Source: Tautonia marina
GTDB taxonomy: Bacteria > Planctomycetota > Planctomycetia > Isosphaerales > Isosphaeraceae
Reading direction: 5' to 3'
DNA: 64,000 bases
Assembly: GCF_009177065.1 (NCBI RefSeq)
Contig: NZ_WEZF01000007.1
Location: 234,116-298,115, forward strand
Below, piece by piece: positions 8,602-18,240 of this stretch (position 1 is its first letter; every line of letters starts with the position of its first letter). The notes beneath the pieces were generated by a model. It was given only the letters and a program-made list of their open reading frames with translations. It was not told the DNA's origin and searched no databases. Made by a program: the position numbers and the translations under genes.

Positions 8602-11600
8602 TCACTCGCTCGCGGAGGCGGTCTTGGCGAGGTTGCTGAACTCGGCGAGGCCGCGGTCGAGGTAGGCGACGAAGTCGTCGGGCTCGATGTAGCCGCCGCG
8701 GGGGGTGAGGACGAGCTGCTCGTCGGGGGTGAGGATGACGTAGAGCGGGCTGACCTGCTGGTTGGTCAGCTCGACTTCGAGCATGAGGTTCTGCTCGGCG
8801 AGGTCGAACTTCTCGTCGGGCGTGAGTTCCTCGACCGGGACGCGGTCGGTGTAGAGCTGGACGGGGACGAACTGTTCGAGGCGCTGGACGACCTCGGGCC
8901 GGGGGATGACGGATTTCTCCATCAGGCGGCAGTTGGCGCAGTTGACACCGGTGAAGTCGATGAGAACCGGCTTGCCGGTCGCCTTCGCCTGTTCGAGGGC
9001 GGCCTCGTAGCTCATGCCCCACCAGACACCGTGGAAATTGCGGGCGCGGCGGACGGGGTCGGTCTCGTTTTCATCCACGAGCATCCCGCCGGGGCTGGCA
9101 CCGCCGCCCCCCCCGCCGGTCATGCCGCGCTTCTGCATCTGCAGCAGGATGTCCATCTCGTCGGCATCGGCCGGAAGCAGGCCGACGACGACGCGGTCGT
9201 AGATCTTGCTCTTGGGCGGGTAGCCGAACAGGGCGGGGGAGAAGTAGAGGCCGAGGCCGAGGAAGAGCGTGCCGAAGAGGATGCGGCCGGCACCGACCTG
9301 CACCTCGCCGTGGTCGTGGTTCGTCTTGAACATGCCGAGCAAGTACAGCCCGCAAACCACGGCGATGATGACCCAGGTGGCCAGCAAGACCTGAGCGTCG
9401 AGCCAGGCGTTTTCGGGGTTGGCTCCCAGGCTGATCTCGGCGGTGTTGAGGAACTTGAAGGCCGCGCCGATCTCGATCAGGCCGCCGACGACCTTCACGG
9501 CGTTCATCCAGTCGCCACTCTTGGGCATGCTCTGCAAGAGGCCCGGAGCCAGGGCGAGCAGGAAGAAAGGCAAGGCCAGGACCGTGGCAAAGGTGGCCAG
9601 ACCGATCACCGGGTAGAGGTAGCTACCGCCAGCCGCCAGCACGAGCAGGGCCCCGACGACCGGGAAGGTGCAGGTGAAGGAGGTGATCGTCAACGTCAGG
9701 GCCATGAACATCACGCCGACCATCCCACCGCGGGCCTCACCCTGGGCCGAGGCGTTGAGCAGGAAGTTCGGCAATCGGATCTCGAAGACGCCGAGCAGGC
9801 TGAGGCCGAAGGCGATGAACAGGCCGGCGACCAGCAGGTTCAGCCAGGCCGCGTTTGCCAGTTGCGAGAGCGAGGCCGCGCCGAAGAAGGCCGAGAACAG
9901 GACACCGACCAGCGTGAACACGCCGATGATCGCCACGCAGTAGGTGACGGCCAGGCCGGTCGTGCTGCGGTCCTTGCGCATCTGACCCTGCTTGACGAAG
10001 AAGTTGACCGTGATCGGCACCATCGGCCAGACGCAGGGCATGAGCAGGGCCACCAGGCCGCCCAGGGCCGACCAGGCCATGAAGGAGAGCAACCCCTGGT
10101 CGAGCTTCTCAGCAAGTTCTCCGGTGGCAACACCGGGGCTGGAGGCGATCGGCTCGGCGGTGGTTTCAGCCGAGGCATCCGAGGCAGTCGGGGACGCAGT
10201 CGAGGGCGTGGAGGCGAGCGTCGGCGCCGGGGTCGAGCCGTCGCCTTCGAGGACGGTCAGGGTGACGGAGGGCAGCGTCAGGCGGGTCGGGGGCTTGCAG
10301 CTCTTCGGGTCGCAAAGCTGAAACTGGATCTGCGTGCGGAGCGTCCGCTCCCCCGGCGCCGCGTCGGCCGGAACGCGAAGCGGCAAGGTCCAGGTGACCT
10401 CATCTTCGAAGTAGTCGTAGGCCAGCACGCCGGAGACTTCCTCGGGCACGTGGGCCTCGCGGTCCGAGGTCCAGTCGCCGGCCGGTTCCAGCCCGCTCAG
10501 GCCGAACAGGTCGAAGCGGGTGGGAACGGCGGCCACCCCCTCGGGAATCGTGTCGGAAATCGCGTAAATGTGCCACGTGGGATCAAGCGTGACCGCGACC
10601 TGATAGTTGACGATCTCGCCCGGGCGGGCTTCAACGGGTTCGATTGTGGTTTTGAACTGCGCTTCTTTCGGCTGAAGGACCGGCGGGGAATCGCGGCGCT
10701 CGGGCTGGGCGTCGTCTTGCGCGGCTGAGGCCGAAGTGGTCGGTTCCGCGGCAGGAGCGGCGGAGGAAGCAGGTTCGGCGGGGTTGGACTCAGGAGCAGG
10801 GCTCGGGGTCGAGCCGTCGCCTTCGAGGACGGTCAAGGTGACCGGAGGCAGCGTCAGGCGGGTCGGGGGCTTGCAGCTCTTCGGGTCGCAAAGCTGAAAC
10901 TGGATCTGCGTGCGGAGCGTCCGCTCCCCCGGCGCCGCGTCGGCCGGAACGCGAAGCGGCAAGGTCCAGGTGACCTCATCTTCGAAGTAGTCGTAGGCCA
11001 GCACGCCGGAGACTTCCTCGGGCACGTGGGCCTCGCGGTCCGAGGTCCAGTCGCCGGCCGGTTCCAGCCCGCTCAGGCCGAACAGGTCGAAGCGGGTGGG
11101 AACGGCGGCCACCCCCTCGGGAATCGTGTCGGAAATCGCGTAAATGTGCCACGTCGGGGCCAGCGTGACCTTGACCTGATAGTTAACGACCTCGCCAGGA
11201 CGGGCTTCCACGGGTTCGACGGCGGTGGTGAACGCCGCTTCCTTCGGTTGCAGCGGGGCGGGGGAATCGCGGCGCTCGGGCTGGGGGTCATCCTGGGGGG
11301 CGATCAGGAGCGGGCCGAACAGGCCGAGGAGCGACGAGGCGGGGCGATCGATTCGGGCCTGGGTGTTCGGATCGAGGATCGTCAGGGTTGCGGTCGGAAC
11401 GGTCCGACGGGTCGGGGGCTTGCAGACCGAATCGTCGCAGAGCTGGAAAAAGACCTGGGTTTTGAGATCGACGGCGCCGGGCCGGGCATCGTCTGGGACG
11501 CGGAGGGTGCGCTTCCAGGTGACGGTGCCTTCGTGGTAGGAGAAGCTGAGCAGGTCGGAATTCGGATCGCTCGCCTTTGGGGGTTGCGAGGGGGTCCAAC

Positions 11601-11940
11601 CCCTGTCATCCGGTTCGAGGCCACCGAGAGAGAACAGTTCGAAGCGGGTGGGGAGGACGGCGACGCCTTCGGGAATCTCCTCGGCGTGGGCGTAGAGATG
11701 CCAGGAATCGTCCAGCTTGGCCGTGATGGCATAGGTGACCGTTTCGCCAGGCCGGACTTGTGGGGGCTCAACGGCTGCGGTGAAGGCAACTTCCCTGGGC
11801 TGGAGCGGCGCGGGGGAGTCGTTCCGGGTCGGCTTGGGATCGTCGGCCGAGGCTGAGGCCGTGGCGGAAACGGAAACCATCAGCAGGGCGAGGATCAGGC
11901 CGCCGACCGTCGAGGGTCGGAAGCGTCGGGCGATTCGCAT
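8602..11940 (-). CDS. DsbD-family thiol:disulfide interchange protein with three N-terminal periplasmic modules
   Basis: A 1112-residue membrane protein that would carry electrons from cytoplasmic thioredoxin to periplasmic thiol proteins. Order: signal peptide (about 1-33); three DsbD-alpha-like beta domains (about 50-190, 225-375, 415-565), each with a Cys pair such as QLCDPKSCKPP; a CcdA-like core of about eight membrane segments (about 640-960) with PCVWPM and FTCTFP cysteines; and a C-terminal thioredoxin domain with VNCANCRLM. Normal DsbD has one alpha domain, so this is about twice the usual length. Modules two and three are nearly identical in protein and DNA (see repeat features). 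Proline/alanine/serine linkers separate the modules. ATG 11940 has GGGAGG nine bases upstream. It is divergent from the phosphatase gene at 12389. Confidence 0.88.
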   Translation of the reverse strand: MRIARRFRPSTVGGLILALLMVSVSATASASADDPKPTRNDSPAPLQPREVAFTAAVEPPQVRPGETVTYAITAKLDDSWHLYAHAEEIPEGVAVLPTRFELFSLGGLEPDDRGWTPSQPPKASDPNSDLLSFSYHEGTVTWKRTLRVPDDARPGAVDLKTQVFFQLCDDSVCKPPTRRTVPTATLTILDPNTQARIDRPASSLLGLFGPLLIAPQDDPQPERRDSPAPLQPKEAAFTTAVEPVEARPGEVVNYQVKVTLAPTWHIYAISDTIPEGVAAVPTRFDLFGLSGLEPAGDWTSDREAHVPEEVSGVLAYDYFEDEVTWTLPLRVPADAAPGERTLRTQIQFQLCDPKSCKPPTRLTLPPVTLTVLEGDGSTPSPAPESNPAEPASSAAPAAEPTTSASAAQDDAQPERRDSPPVLQPKEAQFKTTIEPVEARPGEIVNYQVAVTLDPTWHIYAISDTIPEGVAAVPTRFDLFGLSGLEPAGDWTSDREAHVPEEVSGVLAYDYFEDEVTWTLPLRVPADAAPGERTLRTQIQFQLCDPKSCKPPTRLTLPSVTLTVLEGDGSTPAPTLASTPSTASPTASDASAETTAEPIASSPGVATGELAEKLDQGLLSFMAWSALGGLVALLMPCVWPMVPITVNFFVKQGQMRKDRSTTGLAVTYCVAIIGVFTLVGVLFSAFFGAASLSQLANAAWLNLLVAGLFIAFGLSLLGVFEIRLPNFLLNASAQGEARGGMVGVMFMALTLTITSFTCTFPVVGALLVLAAGGSYLYPVIGLATFATVLALPFFLLALAPGLLQSMPKSGDWMNAVKVVGGLIEIGAAFKFLNTAEISLGANPENAWLDAQVLLATWVIIAVVCGLYLLGMFKTNHDHGEVQVGAGRILFGTLFLGLGLYFSPALFGYPPKSKIYDRVVVGLLPADADEMDILLQMQKRGMTGGGGGGASPGGMLVDENETDPVRRARNFHGVWWGMSYEAALEQAKATGKPVLIDFTGVNCANCRLMEKSVIPRPEVVQRLEQFVPVQLYTDRVPVEELTPDEKFDLAEQNLMLEVELTNQQVSPLYVILTPDEQLVLTPRGGYIEPDDFVAYLDRGLAEFSNLAKTASASE
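10230..10578 (-). repeat. Tandem duplicated DsbD-alpha module, copy near the membrane core
   Basis: This segment matches 10806-11154 base for base over most of its length, at an offset of exactly 576 bases (192 codons). The identity is unbroken from about 10271 to 10578; a few mismatches occur in the linker before it. It encodes module three of the DsbD-like protein. Confidence 0.93.
10806..11154 (-). repeat. Tandem duplicated DsbD-alpha module, upstream copy
   Basis: Partner of the repeat at 10230-10578, encoding module two of the DsbD-like protein. Synonymous sites are also identical, which points to a recent duplication or continuing gene conversion; the first module (about 11390-11800) is clearly diverged. 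Confidence 0.93.
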
Positions 11941-12388
11941 CGCGTCATGCCTCCCGGGCGAGAGTCGAACAAAGGGGCTCGTGAAGGATCGGTCGGTCCG
12001 ATCTTCGGCCCATTCGAACCAATTCGTTGTATCCTAGCGGGCGTTCCGTCGCGGCCACAACCCGACGGAAGCCGGGGAACGTGGTCTGGCCTCCCTGTAC
12101 GATCTCCGGTTGGTGTTTGTGCGATCGACTTTTGTTCCGAGCCTCAGGAAGCGACATGAGCGGGCCTCGGTCGTCGAGACCGCACGGGGGCCTTTGGGAG
12201 ATCGGGCGATCCGGGTTGACCGTTCGGGAGGATCGGCCTACGATCCGCCTCCCGCCGGGCGTGGAATCGGAGCGGAACGCCCCTGCGCACGCAACTCGAA
12301 GCCCCCCCTTTCGCGAGACGATCGTACCCGGCGGCCCGTGGGATGGACTCAAACACGCTCGAAGGGCCGATCGGGGAGGCGATTTCCA
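11941..12388. promoter_or_regulatory. Divergent intergenic region, no gene seen
   Basis: 448 bases between the DsbD-like gene (-) and the phosphatase gene (+). It must contain both promoters, but I could not pick convincing -35/-10 pairs in this GC-rich stretch. The frame of the phosphatase stays open through part of it, without a ribosome site or conserved-looking residues. Confidence 0.5.
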
Positions 12389-13051
12389 ATGCGCATTGCG
12401 ATGGCCGCGGCACTGACGGCGGTCGTCGCCGGGGTGGCGACCTGGCTGACGATCGAGGTGCAGAACAACCGCCTGGTCTGGGATCACTTCGACGTGGTCA
12501 CGCCCGGGGTGCTCTACCGGAGCGGCCAGCTCAACCCCGAGCAACTGGCCGAGGCGATCGAGCTGTACTCCTTGCGAACGGTGGTCAGCTTCCATCTGCC
12601 GGGGCCGAACGTCGACGCCGAGCGTCGGCTGGTCGAGCGGCTCGGGGCCGAGTTCATCAACCTGCCGATGCCCGGCGACGGCTTCGGCCGCGAGGAGCAG
12701 TTTCGCCAGGTGATGGAGGCCATCGACGACCCCATGCGCCATCCGGTCCTGGTCCACTGTGCCCGAGGGACCTGCCGAACCGGCGCAATGGTCGCCCTCT
12801 ATCGCATGGAACGGCAAGGCTGGACGCTCGATGACGTGGCGGCCGAGCTGGAGCGGCAAGGCTACCGCGAAGGTTGGCTCTGCGGCTACGTCTACGGCAT
12901 GGTCGATCACTGGCCGACCGACACCTTCCCGGGCATTCCCGACCGATCGGGCCAGACGCCGTCGGACGGACAGGCCGAACCGTCACCCGATCCGGACGCA
13001 ACCTTCGCAAAGGCGGAGCACGGGCACGAGCACGGAGGAACGACCCGATGA
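12389..13051 (+). CDS. Membrane-anchored dual-specificity/tyrosine phosphatase
   Basis: A 220-residue protein with an N-terminal membrane anchor (MRIAMAAALTAVVAGVATWL) and a cysteine phosphatase domain: VLYRSGQL near the start of the domain, and the P-loop HCARGTCRTG with Cys124 and Arg130. The fold and the LYRSGQ segment fit the small bacterial dual-specificity or DSP-like phosphatases that hydrolyse phosphotyrosine or other phosphoesters. The C-terminus is histidine/glutamate-rich (AEHGHEHGG), possibly metal-binding. The ATG at 12389 is favoured by GGGGAGG nine bases before it. The stop overlaps the start of the next gene by ATGA, suggesting translational coupling to the membrane protein. 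Confidence 0.82.
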   Translation: MRIAMAAALTAVVAGVATWLTIEVQNNRLVWDHFDVVTPGVLYRSGQLNPEQLAEAIELYSLRTVVSFHLPGPNVDAERRLVERLGAEFINLPMPGDGFGREEQFRQVMEAIDDPMRHPVLVHCARGTCRTGAMVALYRMERQGWTLDDVAAELERQGYREGWLCGYVYGMVDHWPTDTFPGIPDRSGQTPSDGQAEPSPDPDATFAKAEHGHEHGGTTR

Positions 13052-14814
13052 GCCAGACAACGACCAGCACCCCCGAACTGATCACCGCTCCGCGTCGTTT
13101 GCGGGCGGACCAACCGCGGGAGGGGTCGTCCTTCGGCGGAGTCCGACAAACGGCGGTGATCGTGGTGGCGATCATCACCGTGTTCACCTTGCTCGGCGCC
13201 GGCAGGCTCGACCTGGGCCCGCTGGAGGCTCGGCTCGGGATGGCTTCCGGAGAGCAAGTCGGGCCCTTCGGCCTGGTTTACGGGGCGTGGGAGCCGGGCT
13301 TGCTGCCGGGCCGGGTTGTGCCGAGCCAAATCTGGGCCTGGTTCTACGGCGGCATTACCGCGACAGCCGCCGCGGTGCGGTGGCCGGAGGCGATCGCAGC
13401 AGCCCTGATCGCCCTGGTCGCGTCGCGTCGTCTGGGGGCGGTGATGGGGCAGCGGGCGGCGATCCTGGCGGCGCTGACCACGGCCGGAACCGTGGCGATG
13501 ATCGACCGCTCGGCGGCCGGAATCGGGTTGCTCGACGGGGCGATCGCCTGGCTCGTCTACGGAACGACCGGCAGCCATGCCCTGATGCTCAAGCCGATCG
13601 TGCCCGATCTGAACCTGATCGCCGGCCTGGGAGCGGTGCTGGCACTCGACCGGCTGCGATCGCAAGGGCCTGACCTGGCGGTTGGGCTGCTGGCGGGTCT
13701 GGCCGGGCTGGCCGGTGGCTGGCCGATGCTGGCGATCGTGGCGGTGCCGGCGTTCGTGATCGGCTCGAAGGAGGGGGCGAAGCCGGGGCGAGCGGTCCTC
13801 GGGGCGCTGGCGGTCGGGCTGTCCTGGTCGGTCTGGGCCTGGTCGACGGCTCGGTTCGATGCCTGGGCGGCGGCCGTGGCCCTGCCGTTGGTGAAGGGGC
13901 CGACCTGGACGCTCGCACTCTGGGCCGCAGCGTATGCCTTGCCGTGGTCAACCCTGGCGATCTTGCCCGCGTTCCGATCGGTTCGGGACGGCTGGTCGGA
14001 GGAGGGGAAGGGGTTTGTCTTCGACTGGCTGAAAATCGTCGGAGCCCTGGCGCTGGCTGGGACCTTGATTCCGGGGCTCGGCAACGCGGCTCGGGTGCCG
14101 ATGCTCGTCGGACTGGCGATGGCGTCGGCCGCGGGGCTGGAACGGGTGCTCCGCGACTGGTCGGGGCTGTCGAAGGGGGCCAGGTGGACCTTCTGGGCGG
14201 CGGCCATCTTGGGAAGCCTGGGCTGGGCCGCGCTGGCCACGCCGATTTTCGGGTACGTGGCGGCGGCAATCGGGGCCTATCGATCGCTGGCGATCCTGCT
14301 GATCGCCATGGGGCTGATCGCGCCGGCCGTGGCGCTGGCGGGCCGATCGTGGTCAAGGCCGGTGCTGGGAGTGGCGGCCTTGGTACTGGTCTGCCTCGGC
14401 TTGAAGCTGGCACACTGGGGAGTGATCGTTCCGGAGTGGAATTACCGGGCCAGCCAGGGCCCTTGGGGGCGAGCGATCGGTCAGTGGATGCCGAGAACCG
14501 CGACGCTTTACTTCATCAACGCGACGACGTTCAACCCGGGCATTCCCGATCGGGACCGCTGGCCGGCCGATCTGGCCTTCCATACCGAACGGAAGGTCCG
14601 CCAGATTCCGGCCCCCGAGGCGCTCGATGTCGAACCTCGCGGACGGGCGCCGCATTTCGTGCTGCTGCACCCCTCGGAATTCGAACGCTGGCCCAAGACG
14701 GCCCCGCCCATCCAACTCGTCCGGACCTTGCAGGACCGGACCGGAGAGCCTCGGGTGCTGGCCAGGACCGAAGGGCCGATGTATCCCGATCGGCGGAAGG
14801 AACTGGGCGAGTAA
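13048..14814 (+). CDS. Polytopic membrane protein, possible GT39/ArnT-like glycosyltransferase
   Basis: A 588-residue integral membrane protein with around ten to twelve hydrophobic segments, beginning at about residue 32 (VIVVAIITVFTLLGAG), and a soluble C-terminal domain of about 130 residues. The arrangement, with an acidic first extracytoplasmic loop (RLDLGPLEARLG) and a C-terminal periplasmic part, resembles the polyprenol-linked-sugar transferases of the ArnT/PMT type, but I see no decisive catalytic motif. ATG 13048 overlaps the phosphatase stop, with GGAGG nine bases upstream, so the two are probably made together. It ends 106 bases before the end of convergent purM, with the hairpin at 14854-14892 between. 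Confidence 0.55.
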   Translation: MSQTTTSTPELITAPRRLRADQPREGSSFGGVRQTAVIVVAIITVFTLLGAGRLDLGPLEARLGMASGEQVGPFGLVYGAWEPGLLPGRVVPSQIWAWFYGGITATAAAVRWPEAIAAALIALVASRRLGAVMGQRAAILAALTTAGTVAMIDRSAAGIGLLDGAIAWLVYGTTGSHALMLKPIVPDLNLIAGLGAVLALDRLRSQGPDLAVGLLAGLAGLAGGWPMLAIVAVPAFVIGSKEGAKPGRAVLGALAVGLSWSVWAWSTARFDAWAAAVALPLVKGPTWTLALWAAAYALPWSTLAILPAFRSVRDGWSEEGKGFVFDWLKIVGALALAGTLIPGLGNAARVPMLVGLAMASAAGLERVLRDWSGLSKGARWTFWAAAILGSLGWAALATPIFGYVAAAIGAYRSLAILLIAMGLIAPAVALAGRSWSRPVLGVAALVLVCLGLKLAHWGVIVPEWNYRASQGPWGRAIGQWMPRTATLYFINATTFNPGIPDRDRWPADLAFHTERKVRQIPAPEALDVEPRGRAPHFVLLHPSEFERWPKTAPPIQLVRTLQDRTGEPRVLARTEGPMYPDRRKELGE

Positions 14815-14853
14815 CGCGCGGATCGAAAGACGGACCACAATCGAAACGAAACG

Positions 14854-14892
14854 AACGGGCCGAGCCTTCCGGATGGGATGCTCGGCCCGTTT
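14854..14892. terminator. Bidirectional intrinsic terminator
   Basis: An 11-bp perfect stem, AACGGGCCGAG at 14854-14864 with CTCGGCCCGTT at 14881-14891, and a 16-base loop. It is followed by TTTG on the plus strand and flanked by an A-rich run on the left, which becomes a T-rich run on the minus strand. It separates convergent transcripts of the membrane protein and purM. Confidence 0.8.
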
Positions 14893-14919
14893 TGCGTCGA
14901 GAGGTACACGAGGGGCCAC

Positions 14920-16020
14920 CTATTCGGCCCAGCGAACGGAGCGCTCGCCGGGCTCGACCTCGCCGATCACCCAGGCGGGCACGCCGGCCTCGGTGCGGAG
15001 GTAGCGGGCGATGGCATCGGCGTAGTAGTCGGCGACGATCAGGACGAGGCCGATCCCCATGTTGAAGACGCGGAAGGCTTCGTCGTCGGGCAGGTGGCCG
15101 ATCGAGCGAAGCCAGCCGAAGACGGGGGGGATTTCCCACGACCCGCGGTGAAGCCGGATCGCCAGGCCTTCGGGCAGGACGCGGGGAGGGTTGTCGATCA
15201 GGCCGCCGCCGGTGATGTGGGCAATTGCATGGACGATGCGCTTGACCCGGTAGTGCCTGTAAACGGTCTTCATCGCCTTGACGTAGATACGGGTCGGCTC
15301 CAGAAACTCGTCGGCCACGGTGCGGCCGAGTTCCGGGACGTGCGATTCGGGCTTCAACCCGGCCACGTCGAAGGCGAGCTTGCGGGCCAGACTGTAGCCG
15401 TTCGAATGCAGGCCCGAGCTGGCCAGACCGATCACCTTGTCGCCGGCCCGGACTTCCGAGCCGTCGAGAATCTGCTTGCGATCGACCACACCGAGGGAGA
15501 ACCCGGCCAGGTCGTACTCTCCCGAGTGGTAGAAGTCGGGCAGGATAGCCGTCTCGCCGCCGAGCAGGGCGCATTCGGCCTGCACACAGCCGTCGGAGAT
15601 CCCCTGGACAATCCGGCGGGTCAGATCGGGGTCGTCGCGGCTCATGGCGACGTAGTCGAGGAACAGGAGCGGCTCGGCCCCGGCGCAGAGACAGTCGTTG
15701 ACGGACATCGCCACCAGGTCGATGCCGACCGTCTCGTGCCGGTTGGTGGCGAAGGCCAGCTTCAGCTTCGTGCCGACGCCGTCGGTCGAGGCCACAAGGA
15801 CCGGGTCGTGATAGGTCCGGGTCAGAAGCCGGATCTTGTCGTCGAGCCGAAACAATCCGGCAAAGCCCCCCGGCCATTCGATCACCCGAGGGGTGTACGT
15901 CCGGCGCAGCAACGGGGGAATCTGCCGCATTGTCTCTTCGTAAGCGTCGAGATCGACCCCGGCGGACTTGTAGTCGATCGGCTTCGGATCGGGCTCGGGA
16001 TCAGCTTCGAGATCAGGCAT
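14920..16020 (-). CDS. purM: Phosphoribosylformylglycinamidine cyclo-ligase (AIR synthetase)
   Basis: PurM closes the imidazole ring in de novo purine synthesis, using ATP, in the cytoplasm. The 366-residue protein begins with a short acidic stretch and then the family signature YKSAGVDLDA; further on are ASTDGVGTKLKLA, VNDCLCAGAEPLLFLDY and ALLGGETA, the ATP- and substrate-binding segments of the PurM fold, and the C-terminal GVPAWVIGEVEPG. ATG 16018-16020 is used; the open frame continues to 16116, but the extra residues are proline-rich and not family-like. No other pur gene is nearby. The gene is divergent from the cytochrome c'-like gene. Confidence 0.95.
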   Translation of the reverse strand: MPDLEADPEPDPKPIDYKSAGVDLDAYEETMRQIPPLLRRTYTPRVIEWPGGFAGLFRLDDKIRLLTRTYHDPVLVASTDGVGTKLKLAFATNRHETVGIDLVAMSVNDCLCAGAEPLLFLDYVAMSRDDPDLTRRIVQGISDGCVQAECALLGGETAILPDFYHSGEYDLAGFSLGVVDRKQILDGSEVRAGDKVIGLASSGLHSNGYSLARKLAFDVAGLKPESHVPELGRTVADEFLEPTRIYVKAMKTVYRHYRVKRIVHAIAHITGGGLIDNPPRVLPEGLAIRLHRGSWEIPPVFGWLRSIGHLPDDEAFRVFNMGIGLVLIVADYYADAIARYLRTEAGVPAWVIGEVEPGERSVRWAE

Positions 16021-16338
16021 GGGCGGTCGGTCCGGGTCAGTCGTGGCGGTGCCGTCCGGTCGGGTCGGGCCGGGCCAGGGGAAGGTCGAACGGGCCGGGG
16101 GGCATTTGAGGATCATCTCAGTGTACCAGACCGCCGCGGCCTGGGGGACCGTTCCCTTCGATCAACTCACAGCGCTTGCATTCTGAGGGCCCGGCGGTTT
16201 ATGGTGGCAACACTGCCAGAAGATCTGCTTCGAGGCGGCGGCCGAGAATTTCGTGCGCGGTTGTCGTCTTTCTGCCGAACGAACGCAATCCCGCCTTTTT
16301 GCACGAATGACCTTTTCAGACCCCGGAGACCTTGACCG
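16021..16338. promoter_or_regulatory. Divergent intergenic region between purM and the cytochrome gene
   Basis: 318 bases that must drive purM leftwards and the cytochrome gene rightwards. I saw no riboswitch-like fold or clear operator; the right half is somewhat less GC-rich than the coding DNA around it. Confidence 0.45.
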
Positions 16339-16791
16339 ATGATGTTGCGCAAGTGGCTCGCGCTGGCCGCCAGCGTCTCGCTCGTTGCCGCCCTGTCGGC
16401 CGGCCTCTCGGCCGCCACCGTGAAGCAGGACGAAGAAAACCTCCATGAGATGATGGAGAAGGTGAGCGCCGCGAACAATAAGATCAACCGCTATCTTCGC
16501 ACCCCTGTTTCGTTCAAGAAGTCGCAGGAAGACGCCCTGACCGAAGCGAAGCTGTTGCTCGAACTGGGCAAGAAGGCTCGCGAGAACGAAGAAGCGCTTG
16601 AGACGGCCAAGGATCTCGAAAATCCGAAAGAGGCCTGGGTCAAGCTGATGGACGACATGAACACGCACCTCGAAACCTTGATCGAGAAGGTCGAGGCCGG
16701 CGACCAGGCCGAGTCGAAGAACGCCCACACCGAGGTCAAGAAGTCGTGCGCCGAGTGCCACAAGGTCTTCCGCGTCGAAGACGACTTCTGA
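16339..16791 (+). CDS. Periplasmic cytochrome c'-like protein
   Basis: A 150-residue exported protein: signal peptide MMLRKWLALAASVSLVAALSAG, then a helical, charged four-helix-bundle-like body, and a single haem-c motif CAECH close to the C-terminus (SCAECHKVFR). A C-terminal CxxCH on helical repeats is the hallmark of class II cytochromes c'. They bind small gases or carry electrons; the role here is unknown. GGAGA about ten bases before the double ATG serves as ribosome site. The DsbD-like protein in this window belongs to a class that can keep apocytochrome thiols reduced, a possible functional link. A similar haem tail is fused to a phosphatase at 37842. Confidence 0.85.
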   Translation: MMLRKWLALAASVSLVAALSAGLSAATVKQDEENLHEMMEKVSAANNKINRYLRTPVSFKKSQEDALTEAKLLLELGKKARENEEALETAKDLENPKEAWVKLMDDMNTHLETLIEKVEAGDQAESKNAHTEVKKSCAECHKVFRVEDDF

Positions 16792-17012
16792 GCCACCCGT
16801 CGAGGTCATTGGTCAGACGTCCTGTCTGATCGAGTCCCGCTCATCTCGGCCCGCGGCCCGATCCGAATTTCGGTCGGCCTGCGGGCCGTGTGCGTTTCGA
16901 CTCTGGAGAGAAGGCACGCCGATCGGCTTGACCCAGGCGTGACGGCTCCGAAACAATGGAACGCATCGCCCGCCCGGTCGACTTCGCCGATTCTGGAAGG
17001 ATGTGCTCGCGC

Positions 17013-18233
17013 ATGGCCACGTCTACCGCCACCGACCCCCGGCAACTGCCCGACGCCCTCGGACGCTTCGGCCCCTTCGGCGGCCGTTTCGTGCCCGAGA
17101 CGCTCATCGACGCCTTGAACCAACTGGCCGAAGCCTACGAGCGGATCAAGACCGACCCGGACTTCTGGTCCGAGATGAACGACTACCTGACGAACTACGT
17201 CGGGCGGCCGTCTCCGCTCTACTTCGCCAAGCGGTTGACCGCGATGGTCGGCGGGGCCGACATCTACCTGAAGCGCGAGGACCTGAACCACACCGGGGCG
17301 CACAAGATCAACAACGGGATCGGCCAGGTCTTGCTCGCGCAACGGATGGGCAAGAAACGGGTGATCGCCGAGACCGGGGCCGGTCAGCATGGCGTGGCCA
17401 CGGCCACCGCCTGCGCGTTGACGGGCCTCGAATGCACCGTCTACATGGGCGAGGAAGACATCCGGCGCCAGAAGCTCAACGTCTTCAACATGCGAACGAT
17501 GGGGGCGACCGTCGTCCCCGTGACGACCGGCTCGCGGACCCTCCGCGACGCCACGAACGAGGCGATGCGCGACTGGATGGGATCGTCGGCCGAGACGCAC
17601 TACACGATCGGATCGGTCGTCGGCCCGCACCCATTCCCGATGATCGTCCGCGATTTTCAGTCGGTCATCGGCAAGGAGGCGCGTCAGCAGTGCCTCGACC
17701 GCGTCGGCCGGTTGCCCGATGCCGTGGTTGCCTGCGTCGGCGGCGGATCGAACGCCGCGGGGATGTTCTTTCCGTTCATTGGTGATGACGGAGTCGAGCT
17801 GATCGGCGCCGAGGCCGGCGGGCACAATTCGAACCTCGGCCAGCACGCCTCCAGCCTCACGCAAGGGCAGCCCGGCGTCCTGCACGGCAGCTTCAGCTAC
17901 GTCTTGCAGGATGACGAGGGGCAGACGAGCGACGTGCACTCGATCTCCGCTGGACTCGACTATCCGGGTGTCGGCCCCGAGCATAGCTACTGGAAGGACA
18001 TCGGCCGCGTCCGATACGAGGCGATCACCGATGCCGAGGCCCTGGAAGCCTACGGCACCCTGGCCCGCCGCGAAGGAATTCTCCCGGCGCTGGAGTCGAG
18101 CCATGCCGTCTCTCAGGCGATGAAGGAAGCCGCCCGCCTCGGCCCCGGCAAGGTGGTGGTGATTTGCCTTTCGGGCCGAGGGGACAAGGACGCCTACGAA
18201 ATCGCCCGCATTCGCGGGGAACCGATGGATTGA
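17013..18233 (+). CDS. trpB: Tryptophan synthase beta chain
   Basis: TrpB condenses indole and serine to tryptophan with PLP. The 406-residue protein has the family features: [15 protein letters not shown] at the N-terminus, [15 protein letters not shown] with the PLP lysine, [13 protein letters not shown], and a glycine-rich phosphate loop [10 protein letters not shown]. The length is typical. ATG 17013 is chosen; ATG 17001 is in frame but has GGAAGG directly against it, too close for initiation. No trpA or other trp gene adjoins it, so this is an isolated trpB; it is of the common TrpB1 type rather than the indole-salvaging TrpB2, judging from the N-terminus. Only seven bases separate it from the next gene, so the two are probably cotranscribed. 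Confidence 0.95.
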   Translation: MATSTATDPRQLPDALGRFGPFGGRFVPETLIDALNQLAEAYERIKTDPDFWSEMNDYLTNYVGRPSPLYFAKRLTAMVGGADIYLKREDLNHTGAHKINNGIGQVLLAQRMGKKRVIAETGAGQHGVATATACALTGLECTVYMGEEDIRRQKLNVFNMRTMGATVVPVTTGSRTLRDATNEAMRDWMGSSAETHYTIGSVVGPHPFPMIVRDFQSVIGKEARQQCLDRVGRLPDAVVACVGGGSNAAGMFFPFIGDDGVELIGAEAGGHNSNLGQHASSLTQGQPGVLHGSFSYVLQDDEGQTSDVHSISAGLDYPGVGPEHSYWKDIGRVRYEAITDAEALEAYGTLARREGILPALESSHAVSQAMKEAARLGPGKVVVICLSGRGDKDAYEIARIRGEPMD

Positions 18234-18240
18234 CCCACTC

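Noticed and set aside
8458..10728. Long plus-strand open frame opposite the DsbD-like gene
   Set aside because: It is antisense to a well-supported gene and consists of Glu/Gly/Asp-rich, domain-free sequence produced by codon bias.
12110..12388. N-terminal extension of the phosphatase gene
   Set aside because: ATG 12389 has a good ribosome site and starts a membrane anchor; the extension lacks both.
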